DNA of 64,000 nucleotides from Hyaloperonospora brassicae (Eukaryota > Oomycota > Peronosporomycetes > Peronosporales > Peronosporaceae): assembly GCA_947650285.1 (NCBI GenBank), contig CANTFL010000375.1, forward strand, positions 62,001 through 126,000, given 5' to 3'. Both the position numbers and the translations under genes were made by a program. The notes beneath the pieces were generated by a model. That model saw only the letters and a list, made by a program, of their open reading frames with translations, was not told the DNA's origin and searched no databases. Positions 28,650-40,361 of this stretch are shown here, piece by piece (the first letter of the stretch is position 1; every line of letters starts with the position of its first letter).

Positions 28650-31600
28650 GCTTGACTGACGCCTGTGGTGTGTGGTCTCCCACGCCCCAACTCGACGGTA
28701 AAATCTTGTGATTGCTCTAACATAAATGCGGGCATTATACACGCATTTCAATGCTCTTGTGGTGCACCTCTAATACACAGCTTCACCATATTCATTCTAA
28801 AAAGCTTAGTGCGCTATATGGACGTCAGGCAATTACCCTCCACGCTTTGTCCCCTTGCTAATATACTTGCTCCGTAAAGTTTACGCCGAAACCTGCCTTA
28901 CATATAATGGTGTCGATCTCTTATAAACGTATCGCGTATGTCTTAATGCTTCATTATGATTTGCATGTCCTGCTCTTGTTTGTTAAAAATGATCGCAATT
29001 TCGCATTTTAATTTTGGGAGCATTTATAAGCGTATATAATGTCGGTGGTGTGCGCTATAGATGTCACTAGTGTTCTTCGTATACAATTCCTCGTCTTATT
29101 GATATTCATTCAAACAAAGCCTGATATCGTCGACAGCATCTTTACAAGGGTCATCCGTCGGACGTGACCATGTATTCTAGAAAGGCTACGTTGATGTTTA
29201 CGATGCACGCGCATTTGAGTAGACATCTTAAGCAGAAAATACACTATATGTCCCAATAATCTTAGTTAATCTATGTAAAGGTACCTAAATGAGGCTGAAT
29301 GATGATGGACTCACAAACATTCGTGTTTGAAGTTTGGGACATACCTCCACTTTGATATAGTTAACGATGGCAAATATCATAATTTGCATTGTTCGTCTTG
29401 ACTGTATTGCATACACGATCTTTTATCCCCTATTTATTACATACTTGCATATTTACTTACACTCTATTTGTAGTGAGTGCTATTCATTTATCATGTGCAT
29501 TTGCTTATACTGTCATTAGCATGAGTGCGATGCATATAGTAACACCTAACATCAGAGCCTACAAAAAAGCTGTGAACACACCCGCCGTGACATCATCAAA
29601 TGTATGTATTTTCCGCTTCAAACTTTTGCATTATTGAAACAAATCGAAGGGTTGGAGGGGTTTTAATGGCTTAGAATGTAGGTTAGAGCATTATCAGATG
29701 TAACTCGTGTATTTTTCGATAACAAATAGCGCCAACCATCCTTAATTGACACAATATGAACGTGACTGTAAGCAAATTAGATTTGATCAGCATGTGGGAC
29801 GCGCATCAGTTACAGGAGCTGAAGCAAAACGGCGCCTCGATCGATACATTCTAAAGAATTATACATATCAACATTCGACGATGATCATTAAGCTGCAGTT
29901 AAGTTCTGATGTGTCTGTACCTTCACCTTGACCCAACATCCAAATCGTTAATTATTGCACCTTTCAGAGCGTGTGGTTGATACTCTATTAAAACAGGCTT
30001 TTGATCTCGATAATGTCATCTAATGCAGTTGTAATTGTATAATTAGATGAGAGCAACCTCGTCGTTGATATCAATTGGCAGGTGCATACACAGCTAATTT
30101 TAAAGGAGATAATGATATTTATGGTTATAGATCGTACGAGGTCTTTCAAATATGGCCCCTGTCCATAATGTTTGGCAGCTGTGCGACGTTTTCGAATCTT
30201 GATTGTAGATCCAAGATTACGAAAGGGTAAGACTGGTATTCATTATTACGCCCACTACGCTCGGTACATCGCGCATCGTATCGTGGCAAATTCGATCGAT
30301 AATCACACGTTGATCGTATTGATCATCGAGCGTCTTGCATATTTTCATTGACTTTCGTACGTTACAATTGACAATGATCCAGATTATTCTATCGATCCTT
30401 CACATTACACTGAGCTCTCAATACTTCCTGCTGCTAAAACTAGCGGTGAAGTTTAAGACGGTCTTAGATATCATTGCAAGTAAGTATGTACTTGTTCTAT
30501 CCAAGGTGCTGTGGTAAGCTTGAATAGATTATTTTTCGCTATACCCAGTCGCTACTATTATAACAATACAGTGATTCGAAAGTCGAACTTCTTAGACAGG
30601 AACGGTGTTGTTTCTTGCCGATGGCAAATATGCTAATAAAGGGAAAATTAGGGTGAAAGCTACACAGTAAAACACAGAGAACCTGGGGCTTTCTCCATCT
30701 ACTTCACTATAACAACAATCAGGCGTCGTTTTGAATTCAGAAAAATTCGTTTGTACCAGGCGTAATTAGCTACAAGCTTTTTCTGAAGCAATGGCTCGGC
30801 TTGTTCCTCAAAAGTCTTATCCATGAACGTGTAGAAGCTTCCACATACTTACATGTATTATACGAGCATACCAAATGATAATCTTCACCTACGTGCTGTA
30901 TGCACGACTGGCATAACCTAAGTGCACAGTGTAGATAATTACTGCACGGCTAAATTATGATGTCTGTTCAAGATCCAGGAGAGCCCAAGAGATAGGTCAT
31001 CCATTAAGTCAGTTTACGTATCAAAATGCCAGTTCTTCCATTGTAATTTTATACTTGTAAAAGAATCAGCTTGCTCAAATTTTAAAATACAATATTCTAG
31101 CTGAGACCAAAGCATTTACTGCAGAGGACCTCGTTAACTTACTGCTTCAACGGAAAACGTAGATGGTATATTTTATTTTCCGAAGTTGATATAACGAGGT
31201 TATTCATTTCAAAAGTTTGGGAGATTCTCGAATCATTTATGACGTTGAACGTATGCGTATAAGATAGTTAAACAATATTAGTACATTGCTTGACCTACCT
31301 GCGCTTTCCTCCTCATTCATAGCACTTAAATTTCAGTTGTTCTCGCAAGATTTGAATAATGGCAAGTCTAAACGCCATATACACAGTTATGGCGGAGGAT
31401 GCGTATCGTATCTTATCCTTATTCGATCAGAATTCGTGATTCTGAAGTCAAAACGATCCTTTACATCTACCTATGTGCAAGATGTGGTGGGACGCATTAC
31501 ATTAAGATAAACACGTCTTGGCCACAAAATTATATAACTTCGAGCCCCTACCATTTATACCAGGGTAAACATGGTCTCATTTACGTCACATAACTATTAT

Positions 31601-32314
31601 GAAATATAATATGCAATAATATTATTGATGTGAAACACATTTAAAACCAAGATAAAACATTTTTGACTAAAAGGTGCGGCCATTACCTCTTGTGAAAGTT
31701 TAAGATAAAGCACGATCTACCGACCGCTAAACAACAATCCACGCACGATGTTTAGCCTACAAAATAGCATTGCGTCACTTTAATTGCGCAAGACTAAGTG
31801 CAACGGCAGGTATCGAACGCCCTCGCTAGATCGCATGCTGCAACAATACCGTTATAGTAAAAGGAACCTGGACGAATACATGCCATAAATTGATGCCTTT
31901 GTTGCACCATCTATTCGGTTAAGGTTCTAACTGACACATGTTTTGTAAATCCATAGTTATTTAGAGGTTGAAACATTATCGTGCAACATTTAATCGGGGC
32001 ATCTCGTCTGTTGGTAGTAGACCCATTCAATATTTTGAAACTACGTAGCTTATACAACAGTCTTATTCGTATTCCAAATACGGACGGTGATTGATGCGGC
32101 GATGGACATAAAAATGGCTTGATAAAAAAAGTACATATACTCCAAAATTACTACTTTGTAGTAAGCTTAAGAATTTTCTTGTTCCCGTCGTCGTTTGTCA
32201 TATCAAGCTTTTTCTATCATATACAACTAGTGTACAGGCTGAGTGTGTATTAACACTTTCACTTAGCTTTAAAGAAGTAGAGCGAAACTATACTCATAAC
32301 ACATTCTAGGTAAA
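28650..32314. other. AT-rich gene-free stretch of about 3.7 kb
   Basis: Composition shifts clearly toward A+T compared with the rest of the window, and the longest frames are 60-82 codons without recognisable features. I see no transposon motif, RNA gene or satellite. It may be very old transposon DNA. Confidence 0.6.
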
Positions 32315-32392
32315 CAATTACTATCGATACTGGAGACTTGTCAACAATAGCAAAGTCGTCAAGAAGACTCCTGTCGAGGAGATAAGCAAAGC

Positions 32393-32720
32393 ATGGCGAC
32401 TCGAGATGATCTCAAGCAATGTTTTGCCTTGTAGCAAGTCAATCGAAGCAAGCGTCAGCTGAGTCTACTGCATCAAGATGTCCTAGTCATGCAAAAGGCG
32501 CTTTCAGATAGTCGTGAGACGTTGCGTGGGGGTGCGTCGCCTGACAACGCGGCCTTGACGATCTTTTGTGCCGATGCGAGTGCTCGAAGCAAGCCTCCTC
32601 ACTGTGACGTGCAAGCTACTTGTGAGGCTACATGTGAGGCTATTTGGGGACTTTGAGTGCCTTGCCAGTCACATGTGGCTGGCACTGGCTTACCAAGAGA
32701 ATGACAATCGGTGGCGAGGG
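32393..32720 (+). pseudogene. Unit-1 relic of the plus-strand companion ORF
   Basis: It starts with the same MATRDDLKQCFAL frame as the companion ORFs of units 2-4 and follows them to about 32720. It is then cut by the LTR-like insertion; homology resumes at about 33238-33365. Confidence 0.6.
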
Positions 32721-32739
32721 ACGCCAGAGTAATTAGTAC

Positions 32740-33224
32740 CTCAATACCGTATGGCATTGTAAGACCTGTGTATAGAGGTAATTCAAAAGGGGCATGGATA
32801 GCTTTCCACTGACTTCAGTGCGCAGCTAGCTGTGACTGAAAACAGTGTGAGCAAAGGTCCTCCTAGGTAAAGTTTACGGTACGCTAGAAGAAGGCTTAAG
32901 ACCAAGCGGCTACGCTTAGTCGTGGAAAACTAGAAATGTATAAATACAGTACGTTTCTAAAGATGTCTTGCCTTCTTCGTTCAATTAAAATATATTAATA
33001 CTACAACATGTATCGTGATGTCCACTTATTACCCATTGCGCGCGTCTAGCAGCGATTGGTAAGTTCATATAATGGCCATCTTCAACTAATGGGTAGACCC
33101 TTTGAGTCATTGCAAGAATATCACTACTATCGATCGTATTGTAATGAGCATATTAGCCTTAAAAGCCTCTATTGTCATTATCATTCTAGCTGATAATATC
33201 ATGTAACAGGCTCACATCGTTACA
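32740..33224 (+). mobile_element. Degenerate LTR-like relic related to elements A and A'
   Basis: It replaces about 100 bp of the array unit and ends CATCGTTACA at 33224. From about 32940 on it follows element A in order: a TATA-like AT-rich part, the CCATTGCGCGCGTC core (33033-33060), GACCCTTTG, an AATATCAC block and a final ATGTAAC-GGCT-like end. No target duplication was found and the left edge is approximate. Confidence 0.6.
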
Positions 33225-33505
33225 AGATGAGGCGTCAAAAGTGGACCGATCGACGGACCGATCTCTGCTCAAGACCAGTGGTTGACCATGGAAGAGAGCT
33301 CAAGGCGAAATTTTGGTGTCTTTACGGGAGTTAATGTAGCAATGAACGGATTACACAAGTGCTAAAAAAGACTTATATGAATGTCGAGAACACGCGTCCA
33401 GTTCAACTACGACCTCAATCCCTGCGCAGCACGAGCCCGTTCGTCTTATTGCATTTGCCAGTAAGCAGTCGATCTTCTTCACTGATATGGGAACACGACA
33501 GGCCT

Positions 33506-34006
33506 TTACCAATCGATAGGGTTCAGCGAAAACCCGCTCTTGCTATCGTTTTTCGAGTCGCTCGAGTCGCTCGAGTCGCTGGCTTCCGAGCTGCCGCTGC
33601 CGCTGGCGCTATCGCTAGCACTGGCGCTGCCGCTATCGCTTTCTTCCTCTTCGTGATGATGCTTTTTCTTCGACTTCTTCTTCTTCTTACCAAACAATCC
33701 GAAAAACGATCTCGCTTCATCGTCCGAATTGAAGTCGAGCAGCTGGCGCAACTGGCGATCATGACCGTCACCTTTTTGTAGCGCTATTGACGCATGGTCC
33801 CCCGTCGAGGTCACCGCAAGCGGCTCAAAGTTGTCGTCGCTTGTCAGGAATCGGTTGGTTTTGCCGTCGACAACCCCGGGCTGGTTTTCGGCCTCGGTAG
33901 TCGTCCGCAACGATGACAGCGTGGTCGAGTCACGGACAGCTTGATGGCCATGAGTACTTGCAATCAGCGCAGCAGCTGCCACGAGTGCCACGTAGTGGAT
34001 GCGCAT
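33506..34006 (-). CDS. RxLR-type secreted effector candidate, array copy 1 (acidic Ser/Asp tail)
   Basis: 166 residues. The N-terminus MRIHYVALVAAAALIASTHG is a typical signal peptide. RQLR at residues 84-87 followed by DDEAR at 95-99 fits RxLR-dEER, though it sits farther from the signal than usual; an RFLT at 52-55 is a weaker second candidate. After residue 103 come a lysine run (KKKKKSKKKHHH, possible nuclear signal), EEEES and a long Ser/Asp/Ala/Gly repeat, ending FSLNPIDW. The first 102 residues match copies 2-4 with one change (V45 for A), but the tail is quite different. Such proteins are secreted and enter host cells in related species; the target here is unknown. Confidence 0.82.
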   Translation of the reverse strand: MRIHYVALVAAAALIASTHGHQAVRDSTTLSSLRTTTEAENQPGVVDGKTNRFLTSDDNFEPLAVTSTGDHASIALQKGDGHDRQLRQLLDFNSDDEARSFFGLFGKKKKKSKKKHHHEEEESDSGSASASDSASGSGSSEASDSSDSSDSKNDSKSGFSLNPIDW

Positions 34007-34886
34007 TCTTGACCGACGAGCACTGGACGTTCTTGATCAACTGGAGCACTGCTGTTCTCGGTGAGCAGCTAATTCGGTTGTGAGAGACCGAACAGCAGAG
34101 CTCGTTGGCCAAGTGGTTCGGACGAGGCCACGAGGGGACGTGTGCCGATCACTTGAGCCCTTAACAAACGCGTTTTTGTTCGATCGTGATGAAGAGGCGG
34201 TCGAGCGAACGAGCGAACTTCAAGAGAGACAAGTCAACAGATGACATTATGTCTCGTTCTCGTCGTCAATCGTACGATGTCGTCGACGCTCAATCGACTT
34301 CCCCGCCTCACGTTCAATCACCGCTGCACTGCAGAAAGGATGCAGCACATGCGGAGATGTGTCCACCCAACAGCAGGAAAAGACGAACGGATGCTTTTCA
34401 GCTCAATGGATTCGCATCGCGGGACAGACCTGTCGCTCGGGGATTCCGTCGGTCTGGCTTCCAGCCGTAATCATGGTGCTCTTTTGTCGTCGCTCCCAGA
34501 GCACGTGACGACCAAAAAAGAAGCAACTAGCGGCTCGACCGGAAAGCGAACAACAAGACGAGTCGGTTGTGTTGTGGCTGGCGGTGGTGAGGTGAGGTGA
34601 GGTGAGGTGTGCATTGGGATACTTCGAGAGATCGTTGATGGCCTGTGACTCGATTGAGGAGCAGACAGAACTCGGAAAAAACAGGAGGCCGCATGAGGGT
34701 CTCCACTTAGCCGTTAACGATCGAACGCATCACGCGTAGATGTCGCAACGACCGCTGGTGGAAGGGAAGTAGTTGTACCACGCGGTTGAGTACGCACGTT
34801 CTCGGTTGACAATACTATCGATACTGGAGACTTGTCAACAATAGCAAAGTCGTCAAGAAGACTTCTGTCGAGGAGATAAGCAAAGC

Positions 34887-35421
34887 ATGGCGACTCGAGA
34901 TGATCTCAAGCAATGTTTTGCCTTGTAGCAAGTCAATCGAGGCAAGCGTCAGCTGAGTCTACTGCATCAAGATGTCCTAGTCATGCAAAAGGCGCTTTCA
35001 GATAGTCGTGAGACGTTGCGTGAGGGTGCGTCGCCTGACAACGCGGCCTTGACGATCTTTTGTGCCGATGCGAGTGCTCGAAGCAAGCCTCCTCACTGTG
35101 ACGTGCAAGCTACTTGTGAGGCTACATGTGAGGCTGCTTGGAGACTTAGAGTGCCTTGCCAGTCACATGTGGCTGGCACTGGCTTACCAAGAGAATGAAA
35201 AATGGTGGCGAGGGACACCAGAGTTGTTCGTTTATCGACACCGATATAACATTGTAAAACCAGCAGATCGAGGAGATAAGTCATCACAAGAGAGGGCGAT
35301 CGACGGACCGATCCCTGCTCGAGGCCCAGTTACTGACCATCAGGCAGAGCTCGAGGCGAAACTTTGGTGTCTTTACGGGAGCCAATTGAGCAATGAACGG
35401 ATTACACAAGTGCTGATATGA
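34887..35421 (+). pseudogene. Companion ORF relic, unit 2
   Basis: A frame starting MATRDDLKQCFAL meets a TAG after 13 codons, continues as GKRQLSLLHQDVLVMQKALSD ... NAALTIFCADASA, then shifts one frame to HMWLALAYQENEKWWRGTPE ... ELEAKLWCLYGSQLSNERI and stops at 35421. Residue usage looks protein-like, yet the same stop and shift occur in units 2-4, so the gene was already broken before the array expanded. I do not recognise the family. It is convergent with the RxLR-type gene, 134 bases away. Confidence 0.5.
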
Positions 35422-35555
35422 AAATTATGTGAATGTCGAGAACACGCGACCAATTCAGCTGCGACCTCAATCCCTGCGCAGCACAAGCCCCTCGTCGTTT
35501 TCCTTCGCCCGTGGACAGTCGATCACCCCAACTGATGTGCGAACACGAAGGGCCA

Positions 35556-35981
35556 CTACCATTTGAAAGGGTTCAGCGAAAACTTTTTTTTGCGACCGTT
35601 TTTCGACTCGCTCGAGTCGCTCGAGTCGCCATTCTTGTGCTTTCGATGTCTACGTTTCTTGTGCTTCTTCTTCCCAAAAAACGATCTCGCTTCATCGTCC
35701 GAATTGAAGTCGAGCAGCTGGCGCAACTGGCGATCATGACCGTCACCTTTTTGTAGCGCTATTGACGCATGGTCCCCCGTCGAGGTCACCGCAAGCGGCT
35801 CAAAGTTGTCGTCGCTTGTCAGGAATCGGTTGGTTTTGCCGTCGACAGCCCCAGGCTGGTTTTCGGCCTCGGTAGTCGTCCGCAACGATGACAGCGTGGT
35901 CGAGTCACGGACAGCTTGATGGCCATGAGTACTTGCAATCAGCGCAGCAGCTGCCACGAGTGCCACGTAGTGGATGCGCAT
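35556..35981 (-). CDS. RxLR-type secreted effector candidate, array copy 2 (basic tail)
   Basis: 141 residues: signal peptide (1-20), RQLR (84-87), DDEAR (95-99), then a strongly basic KKKHKKRRHRKHK segment near 104-116 that resembles a nuclear localisation signal, GDSSDSSESKNG, and the conserved ending FSLNPFKW. The protein is identical to copies 3 and 4. Relative to copy 1 the long acidic Ser/Asp tract is shortened and the lysine run has become Lys/Arg/His-rich, an in-frame change confined to the C-terminal module. Confidence 0.85.
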   Translation of the reverse strand: MRIHYVALVAAAALIASTHGHQAVRDSTTLSSLRTTTEAENQPGAVDGKTNRFLTSDDNFEPLAVTSTGDHASIALQKGDGHDRQLRQLLDFNSDDEARSFFGKKKHKKRRHRKHKNGDSSDSSESKNGRKKKFSLNPFKW

Positions 35982-36869
35982 TCTTGACCGACGAGCACTG
36001 GACGTTCTTGATCAACTGGAGCACTGCTGTTCTCGGTGAGCAGCTAATTCGGTTGTGAGAGACCGAACAGCAGAGCTCGTTGGCCAAGTGGTTCGGACGA
36101 GGCCACGAGGGGACGTGTGCCGATCACTTGAGCCCTTAACAAACGCGTTTTTGTTCGATCGTGATGAAGAGGCGGTCGAGCGAACGAGCGAACGAGCGAA
36201 TTTCAAGAGAGACAAGTCAACAGATGACATTATGTCTCGTTCTCGTCGTCAATCGCACGATGTCGTCGACGCTCAATCGACTTCCCCGCCTCACGTTCAA
36301 TCACCGCTGCACTGCAGAAAGGATGCAGCACATGCGGAGATGTGTCCACCCAACAGCAGGAAAAGACGAACGGATGCTTTTCAGCTCAATGGATTCGCAT
36401 CGCGGGACAGACCTGTCGCTCGGGGATTCCGTCGGTCTGGCTTCCAGCCGTAATCATGGTGCTCTTTTGTCGTCGCTCCCAGAGCACGTGACGACCAAAA
36501 AAGAAGCAACTAGCGGCTCGACCGGAAAGCGAACAACAAGACGAGTCGGTTGTGTTGTGGCTGGCGGTGGTGAGGTGAGGTGAGGTGAGGTGTGCATTGG
36601 GATACTTCGAGAGATCGTTGATGGCCTGTGACTCGATTGAGGAGCAGACAGAACTCGGAAAAAACAGGAGGCCGCATGAGGGTCTCCACTTAGCCGTTAA
36701 CGATCGAACGCATCACGCGTAGATGTCGCAACGACCGCTGGTGGAAGGGAAGTAGTTGTACCACGCGGTTGAGTACGCACGTTCTCGGTTGACAATACTA
36801 TCGATACTGGAGACTTGTCAACAATAGCAAAGTCGTCAAGAAGACTTCTGTCGAGGAGATAAGCAAAGC

Positions 36870-37404
36870 ATGGCGACTCGAGATGATCTCAAGCAATGTT
36901 TTGCCTTGTAGCAAGTCAATCGAGGCAAGCGTCAGCTGAGTCTACTGCATCAAGATGTCCTAGTCATGCAAAAGGCGCTTTCAGATAGTCGTGAGACGTT
37001 GCGTGAGGGTGCGTCGCCTGACAACGCGGCCTTGACGATCTTTTGTGCCGATGCGAGTGCTCGAAGCAAGCCTCCTCACTGTGACGTGCAAGCTACTTGT
37101 GAGGCTACATGTGAGGCTGCTTGGAGACTTAGAGTGCCTTGCCAGTCACATGTGGCTGGCACTGGCTTACCAAGAGAATGAAAAATGGTGGCGAGGGACA
37201 CCAGAGTTGTTCGTTTATCGACACCGATATAACATTGTAAAACCAGCAGATCGAGGAGATAAGTCATCACAAGAGAGGGCGATCGACGGACCGATCCCTG
37301 CTCGAGGCCCAGTTACTGACCATCAGGCAGAGCTCGAGGCGAAACTTTGGTGTCTTTACGGGAGCCAATTGAGCAATGAACGGATTACACAAGTGCTGAT
37401 ATGA
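36870..37404 (+). pseudogene. Companion ORF relic, unit 3
   Basis: It has the same sequence, internal TAG and frame change as the unit-2 copy at 34887-35421. Confidence 0.5.
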
Positions 37405-37538
37405 AAATTATGTGAATGTCGAGAACACGCGACCAATTCAGCTGCGACCTCAATCCCTGCGCAGCACAAGCCCCTCGTCGTTTTCCTTCGCCCGTGGACA
37501 GTCGATCACCCCAACTGATGTGCGAACACGAAGGGCCA

Positions 37539-37964
37539 CTACCATTTGAAAGGGTTCAGCGAAAACTTTTTTTTGCGACCGTTTTTCGACTCGCTCGAGT
37601 CGCTCGAGTCGCCATTCTTGTGCTTTCGATGTCTACGTTTCTTGTGCTTCTTCTTCCCAAAAAACGATCTCGCTTCATCGTCCGAATTGAAGTCGAGCAG
37701 CTGGCGCAACTGGCGATCATGACCGTCACCTTTTTGTAGCGCTATTGACGCATGGTCCCCCGTCGAGGTCACCGCAAGCGGCTCAAAGTTGTCGTCGCTT
37801 GTCAGGAATCGGTTGGTTTTGCCGTCGACAGCCCCAGGCTGGTTTTCGGCCTCGGTAGTCGTCCGCAACGATGACAGCGTGGTCGAGTCACGGACAGCTT
37901 GATGGCCATGAGTACTTGCAATCAGCGCAGCAGCTGCCACGAGTGCCACGTAGTGGATGCGCAT
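37539..37964 (-). CDS. RxLR-type secreted effector candidate, array copy 3
   Basis: The protein is identical to copy 2 (141 residues, signal peptide, RQLR, DDEAR, basic Lys/Arg/His segment, FSLNPFKW end). The upstream sequence is also nearly identical, so it is probably expressed in the same way. The identity points to very recent duplication or gene conversion. Confidence 0.85.
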   Translation of the reverse strand: MRIHYVALVAAAALIASTHGHQAVRDSTTLSSLRTTTEAENQPGAVDGKTNRFLTSDDNFEPLAVTSTGDHASIALQKGDGHDRQLRQLLDFNSDDEARSFFGKKKHKKRRHRKHKNGDSSDSSESKNGRKKKFSLNPFKW

Positions 37965-38406
37965 TCTTGACCGACGAGCACTGGACGTTCTTGATCAACT
38001 GGAGCACTGCTGTTCTCGGTGAGCAGCTAATTCGGTTGTGAGAGACCGAACAGCAGAGCTCGTTGGCCAAGTGGTTCGGACGAGGCCACGAGGGGACGTG
38101 TGCCGATCACTTGAGCCCTTAACAAACGCGTTTTTGTTCGATCGTGATGAAGAGGCGGTCGAGCGAACGAGCGAACGAGCGAATTTCAAGAGAGACAAGT
38201 CAACAGATGACATCATGTCTCGTTCTCGTCGTCAATCGCACGATGTCGTCGACGCTCAATCGACTTCCCCGCCTCACGTTCAATCACCGCTGCACTGCAG
38301 AAAGGATGCAGCACATGCGGAGATGTGTCCACCCAACAGCAGGAAAAGACGAACGGATGCTTTTCAGCTCAATGGATTCGCATCGCGGGACAGACCTGTC
38401 GCGCGC

Positions 38407-38422
38407 GCTCATTCCCAAATTT
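38407..38422 (+). promoter_or_regulatory. Perfect oomycete initiator (Inr) match
   Basis: GCTCATTCCCAAATTT fits every position of the oomycete Inr consensus GCTCATTYBNNNWTTY and is followed by TCACGGTTC. It lies four bases inside the foreign segment. Plus-strand frames after it (for example to 38706) are not recognisable, so either it promotes a non-coding transcript or it is a promoter fragment carried along from elsewhere. Confidence 0.6.
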
Positions 38423-38647
38423 TCACGGTTCAGCTCAAGCCAGTCTTTTTCCCTTCGGGGCAGTCACGTCGGAGGGAATCCTCCCCTTGGGGAGCCGACG
38501 TGGTCGAAGATTTGACGCGGGCACGCTGCACTCGCAGTCGCGGGTGTGGGCGTAGGAGACCGACGGGTCGCGCAAGCGGCCCTAGCAGGGGTGTTTTACG
38601 GACTGGAGGCGTACCCCGCGCCACGTGTCGCCGCTGCGGCGAGCGCA

Positions 38648-39531
38648 CACTCCACGTCAAGGGGCCGCGCAAGCGGCTGAAGGGGGCCACCATCGCAGAT
38701 GGTTGAGCTCCTCGGAGAGATAGACGGCGGGTTGGCGTTCTCCACGCCACGCAGTCACTTCGGTGATCGCACTCCACGTCGGGGGCCGCGCAAGCGGCTG
38801 AAGGGGGCCACCATCGCAGATGGTTGAGCTCCTCGGAGAGATAGACGGCGGGTTGGCGTTCTCCACGCCACGCAGTCACTTCGGTGATCGCACTCCACGT
38901 CGGGGGCCGCGCAAGCGGCTGAAGGGAGCCACCATCGCAGATGGTTGAGCTCCTCGGAGAGATATATGGCGGGTTGGCGTTCTCCACGCCACGCAGTCAC
39001 TTCGGTGATCGCACTCCACGTCGGGGGCCGCGCAAGCGGCTGAAGGGAGCCACCATCGCAGATGGTTGAGCTCCTCGGAGAGATATATGGCGGGGTGGCG
39101 TTCTCCACGCCACGCAGTCACTTCGGTGATCGCACTCCACGTCGGGGGCCGCGCAAGCGGCTGAAGGGAGCCACCATCGCAGATGGTTGAGCTCCTCGGA
39201 GAGATATATGGCGGGGTGGCGTTCTCCACGCCACGCAGTCACTTCGGTGATCGCACTCCACGTCGGGGGCCGCGCAAGCGGCTGAAGGGAGCCACCATCG
39301 CAGATGGTTGAGCTCCTCGGAGAGATATATGGCGGGGTGGCGTTCTCCACGCCACGCAGTCACTTCGGTGATCGCACTCCACGTCGGGGGCCGCGCAAGC
39401 GGCTGAAGGGAGCCACCATCGCAGATGGTTGAGCTCCTCGGAGAGATATATGGCGGGTTGGCGTTCTCCACGCCACGCAGTCACTTCGGTGTTCGCACTC
39501 CACGTCGGGGGCCGCGCAAGCGGTCCTAAAG
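38648..39531. repeat. 121-bp tandem satellite, 7 copies plus a partial one
   Basis: CACTCCACGTC recurs at 38648, 38770, 38891, 39012, 39133, 39254, 39375 and 39496. Each unit contains two short palindromes, GCCGCGCAAGCGGC and ACCATCGCAGATGGT. Copies differ at only a few sites. The minus-strand frames it produces (MENA...ISPRSSTICDGG) arise because 121 is not a multiple of three and are not genes. Confidence 0.95.
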
Positions 39532-40361
39532 GGGTTTGTTGCCTTATATGGCAGCATACCCGCGTTGTACGTGCTGCCGCTCCGGCGGTACGCATGTCCC
39601 CAGTCTACTTGGTCGCGCCAGCGGTCATAATTGACTCGTAGTTGGCTTCGGTAGGAGGGTCTCTGACCTCGTTGCCGTCGCCCCTGGCTCTACGGAGCCC
39701 TTTAGTTGTCGACCCGATACCCGGGCCGTACTTCTTGTCACACTTATCAGTCGTTAGTTATCATAATAATGGACGTACTTGACACCACCACCAATCACCG
39801 CTGCACTGCAGAAAGGATGCAGCACATGCGAGATGTGTCCACCCAACAGCAGGAAAAGACGAACGGATGCTTTTCAGCTCAATGGATTCGCATCGCGGGA
39901 CAGACCTGTCGCTCGGGGATTCCGTCGGTCTGGCTTCCAGCCGTAATCATGGTGCTCTTTTGTCGTCGCTCCCAGGGCACGTGACGACCAAAAAAGAAGC
40001 AACTAGCGGCTCGACCGGAAAGCGAACAACAAGACGAGTCGGTTGTGTTGTGGCTGGGGTGGTGAGGTGAGGTGAGGTGAGGTGTGCATTGGGATACTTC
40101 GAGAGATCGTTGATGGCCTGTGACTCGATTGAGGAGCAGACAGAACTCGGAAAAAACAGGAGGCCGCATGAGGGTCTCCACTTAGCCGTTAACGATCGAA
40201 CGCATCACGCGTAGATGTCGCAACGACCGCTGGTGGAAGGGAAGTAGTTGTACCACGCGGTTGAGTACGCACGTTCTCGGTTGACAATACTATCGATACT
40301 GGAGACTTGTCAACAATAGCAAAGTCGTCAAGAAGACTTCTGTCGAGGAGATAAGCAAAGC

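Larger units (their letters stand above)
32315..34807. repeat. Tandem unit 1 of the RxLR array (most diverged, interrupted)
   Basis: It begins at the ACTATCGATACTGGAGACTTG landmark shared by all units. Its left half is more diverged and is interrupted by an LTR-like relic ending at 33224. It carries the longest and most distinct RxLR-type gene (33506-34006). Confidence 0.88.
34808..36790. repeat. Tandem unit 2 of the RxLR array (1983 bp)
   Basis: Unit length is fixed by the shared landmark at 34808 and 36791. Units 2 and 3 are almost identical where they can be compared. It contains one companion ORF relic (plus) and one RxLR-type gene (minus), convergent. A short (GGTGA)n run lies near 34590 and 36570 in neighbouring units. 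Confidence 0.95.
38281..39912. repeat. Insertion in unit 3 flanked by a 122-bp direct duplication
   Basis: Foreign DNA at 38403-39791 is bracketed by copies of the array segment that starts CAATCACCGCTGCACTGCAG and ends GACCTGTCGC. A duplication of this size is too long for a transposon target site. It suggests unequal exchange, repair-mediated insertion, or an assembly join through an overlap. Confidence 0.75.
36791..40282. repeat. Tandem unit 3 of the RxLR array, carrying a 1.39-kb insertion
   Basis: The unit is identical to unit 2 until 38402, then holds foreign sequence at 38403-39791, then resumes. The resumed part repeats the preceding 122 bases (38281-38402 copied as 39792-39912 with one base missing). 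Without the insertion and the duplication the unit would be close to 1983 bp. Confidence 0.93.

Noticed and set aside
33359..33781. 140-codon plus-strand frame opposite RxLR copy 1, and the 107-codon equivalents in units 2-4
   Set aside because: They are exact shadows of the secreted-protein genes; the hydrophobic Ala/Val/Phe/Leu runs come from the reverse complement of Ser/Asp and Lys codons.
38648..39531. CRISPR-like array or 5S rRNA cluster
   Set aside because: Units are head-to-tail and nearly identical throughout with no unique spacers, and the sequence lacks 5S promoter and conserved regions; it is a satellite.
38430..39595. Repeated 117-codon minus-strand frames (MENA...SPRSSTICDGG)
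   Set aside because: They recur every 121 bases in rotating frames and come from the satellite, not from genes.
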